64,000 bases of DNA from Chitinophaga fulva (lineage in GTDB: Bacteria; Bacteroidota; Bacteroidia; Chitinophagales; Chitinophagaceae): the NCBI RefSeq assembly GCF_012927205.1, contig NZ_JABBGC010000001.1, positions 558,001-622,000 on the forward strand. The letters run 5' to 3'. The translations under genes were made by a program, and so were the position numbers. Below are positions 63,292 through 64,000 of this stretch, piece after piece; positions within the stretch are counted from its first letter, which is position 1; the number at the start of each line of letters is the position of its first letter. A model generated the notes under the pieces. The model saw only the letters and a list, made by a program, of their open reading frames with translations, did not search any database and was not told the DNA's origin.

Positions 63292-64000
63292 ATGGAAACT
63301 AAAGTTTGTATTATAGGTGCCGGTCCGGGTGGGGCTTGCGCAGCCCTTCAACTGGCACAGCTGGGCATCGAATGTATCGTTGTTGACAAAGCCGTTTTCC
63401 CCAGGGACAAAGTATGCGGCGATGGCCTAAGCGGAAAAGTTTTAACTATCCTTGAAAGAATCGACAAAGGCATCGGTGAGCGGTTACAGCAGGCTGTCTT
63501 TAAAATGGACAGCTGGGGCGTGACTTTCGTAGCACCCAACCGCATCGGGATGGACATTCCTTATAGATCCGGTTATCAACAGGATAAAAGCGATCCACGC
63601 GGCTTCGTCTGCAAAAGGATTGACTTTGATAACTTTCTGGTGGAAGAGCTGAAACGCCGCCCGGAGATTCGTTTGTTCGAGGGCGTTAGCATCGATAAAT
63701 ATGAACTGCGGGCAGATGGTTATTATCTGTCTGATAAAGAAGGAAAATTTCAGGTCAAAGCCGATCTGGTACTGGTGGCCAACGGCGCCCATTCCGCCTT
63801 CACCAAAGAAGTGGCAGGCATCAAAATGGAGCCGGACCATTATATCGCCGGCTTACGTGCCTATTATAAAGGTGTTACCGGCCTGCATCAGGATGCTTTT
63901 ATAGAACTACACTTCCTGAAAAGCATGCTGCCCGGTTACTTCTGGATATTCCCGCTCCCCAATGGCGAAGCCAATGTGGGCGTAGGCATGCTCAGCACCA
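63292..64000 (+). CDS. Geranylgeranyl-reductase-family FAD-dependent oxidoreductase, N-terminal fragment
   Basis: At least 236 residues are visible; the gene runs off the right edge of the window. The FAD/NAD fold GAGPGGACAAL is at 9-19, followed by VVDKAVFPRDKVCGDGLSGK (30-49), whose RDKxCGDGLS is the mark of the GGR family. LVLVANGAHSA is at about 159-169, and PGYFWIFPLPNGEANVGVGM is near the end. Members reduce prenyl groups of lipids or quinones, or act as related halogenase-like monooxygenases. The substrate cannot be named. Confidence 0.85.
   Translation, partial: METKVCIIGAGPGGACAALQLAQLGIECIVVDKAVFPRDKVCGDGLSGKVLTILERIDKGIGERLQQAVFKMDSWGVTFVAPNRIGMDIPYRSGYQQDKSDPRGFVCKRIDFDNFLVEELKRRPEIRLFEGVSIDKYELRADGYYLSDKEGKFQVKADLVLVANGAHSAFTKEVAGIKMEPDHYIAGLRAYYKGVTGLHQDAFIELHFLKSMLPGYFWIFPLPNGEANVGVGMLST

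Noticed and set aside
1..64000. CRISPR array, insertion sequences, prophage, rRNA or tRNA genes
   Set aside because: No regularly spaced repeats, transposase or integrase motifs, or conserved RNA sequences were seen.

Overview
The window reads as a chromosomal segment of a Bacteroidota bacterium, most likely a Chitinophagaceae member close to Chitinophaga (inference). The grounds are two SusC/SusD pairs, an ECF sigma/FecR pair feeding a SusC with an STN domain, an S46 dipeptidyl-peptidase, a short-lid adenylate kinase, a dihaem SdhCAB and many TAnnTTTG -7 promoter elements. No rRNA, tRNA, CRISPR array, prophage or insertion sequence was found. About 90% of the sequence is coding.

Layout. 1-7056 (minus strand) is a polysaccharide-utilisation-type locus: ECF sigma factor, FecR anti-sigma, STN-SusC, SusD and the start of a secreted enzyme-like protein cut by the window edge. 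A divergent second SusC/SusD pair occupies 7427-12112. 12176-15257 (minus) is lptB - GH3-like ligase - fabG. metF follows on the plus strand, then three tandem outer-membrane beta-barrel paralogues and a TlpA-like thioredoxin protein (minus). 20848-26445 (plus) holds rlmD, a normal rhomboid, a rhomboid lacking its active-site histidines, and two membrane-anchored EEP-family proteins. 26601-32162 (plus) holds cysS, a glutaminyl-cyclase-like M28 protein, an AlkA-type glycosylase, AlkB, a SIR2-like protein and a DUF4377/META protein.

32275-41137 (minus) carries a TIG lipoprotein, a very tight five-gene unit (porin - DASS carboxylate transporter - sdhC - sdhA - sdhB) and an S46 peptidase. 41420-46415 (plus) is a coiled-coil lipoprotein, rnhB, rpoN, a PAP2-like membrane protein, a structured-looking intergenic region and recA. 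After a repeat-rich 700-bp gap come typA, an alpha/beta hydrolase, a membrane-anchored patatin, ctaA, a NagZ/beta-lactamase fusion, adk, obg, an orphan GNAT with a small partner, a PepSY membrane protein with a lysine-rich insert, ybaB and the start of a geranylgeranyl-reductase-family oxidoreductase.

Most genes are ordinary housekeeping or envelope genes. The items most worth following are the SIR2-like protein beside AlkA/AlkB, the predicted inactive rhomboid, the porin-transporter-complex II unit, 12-bp iterated sites before the ECF sigma gene, the structured intergenic region before recA, and a dispersed long inverted-repeat family. No complete, clearly new multi-gene system was identified.
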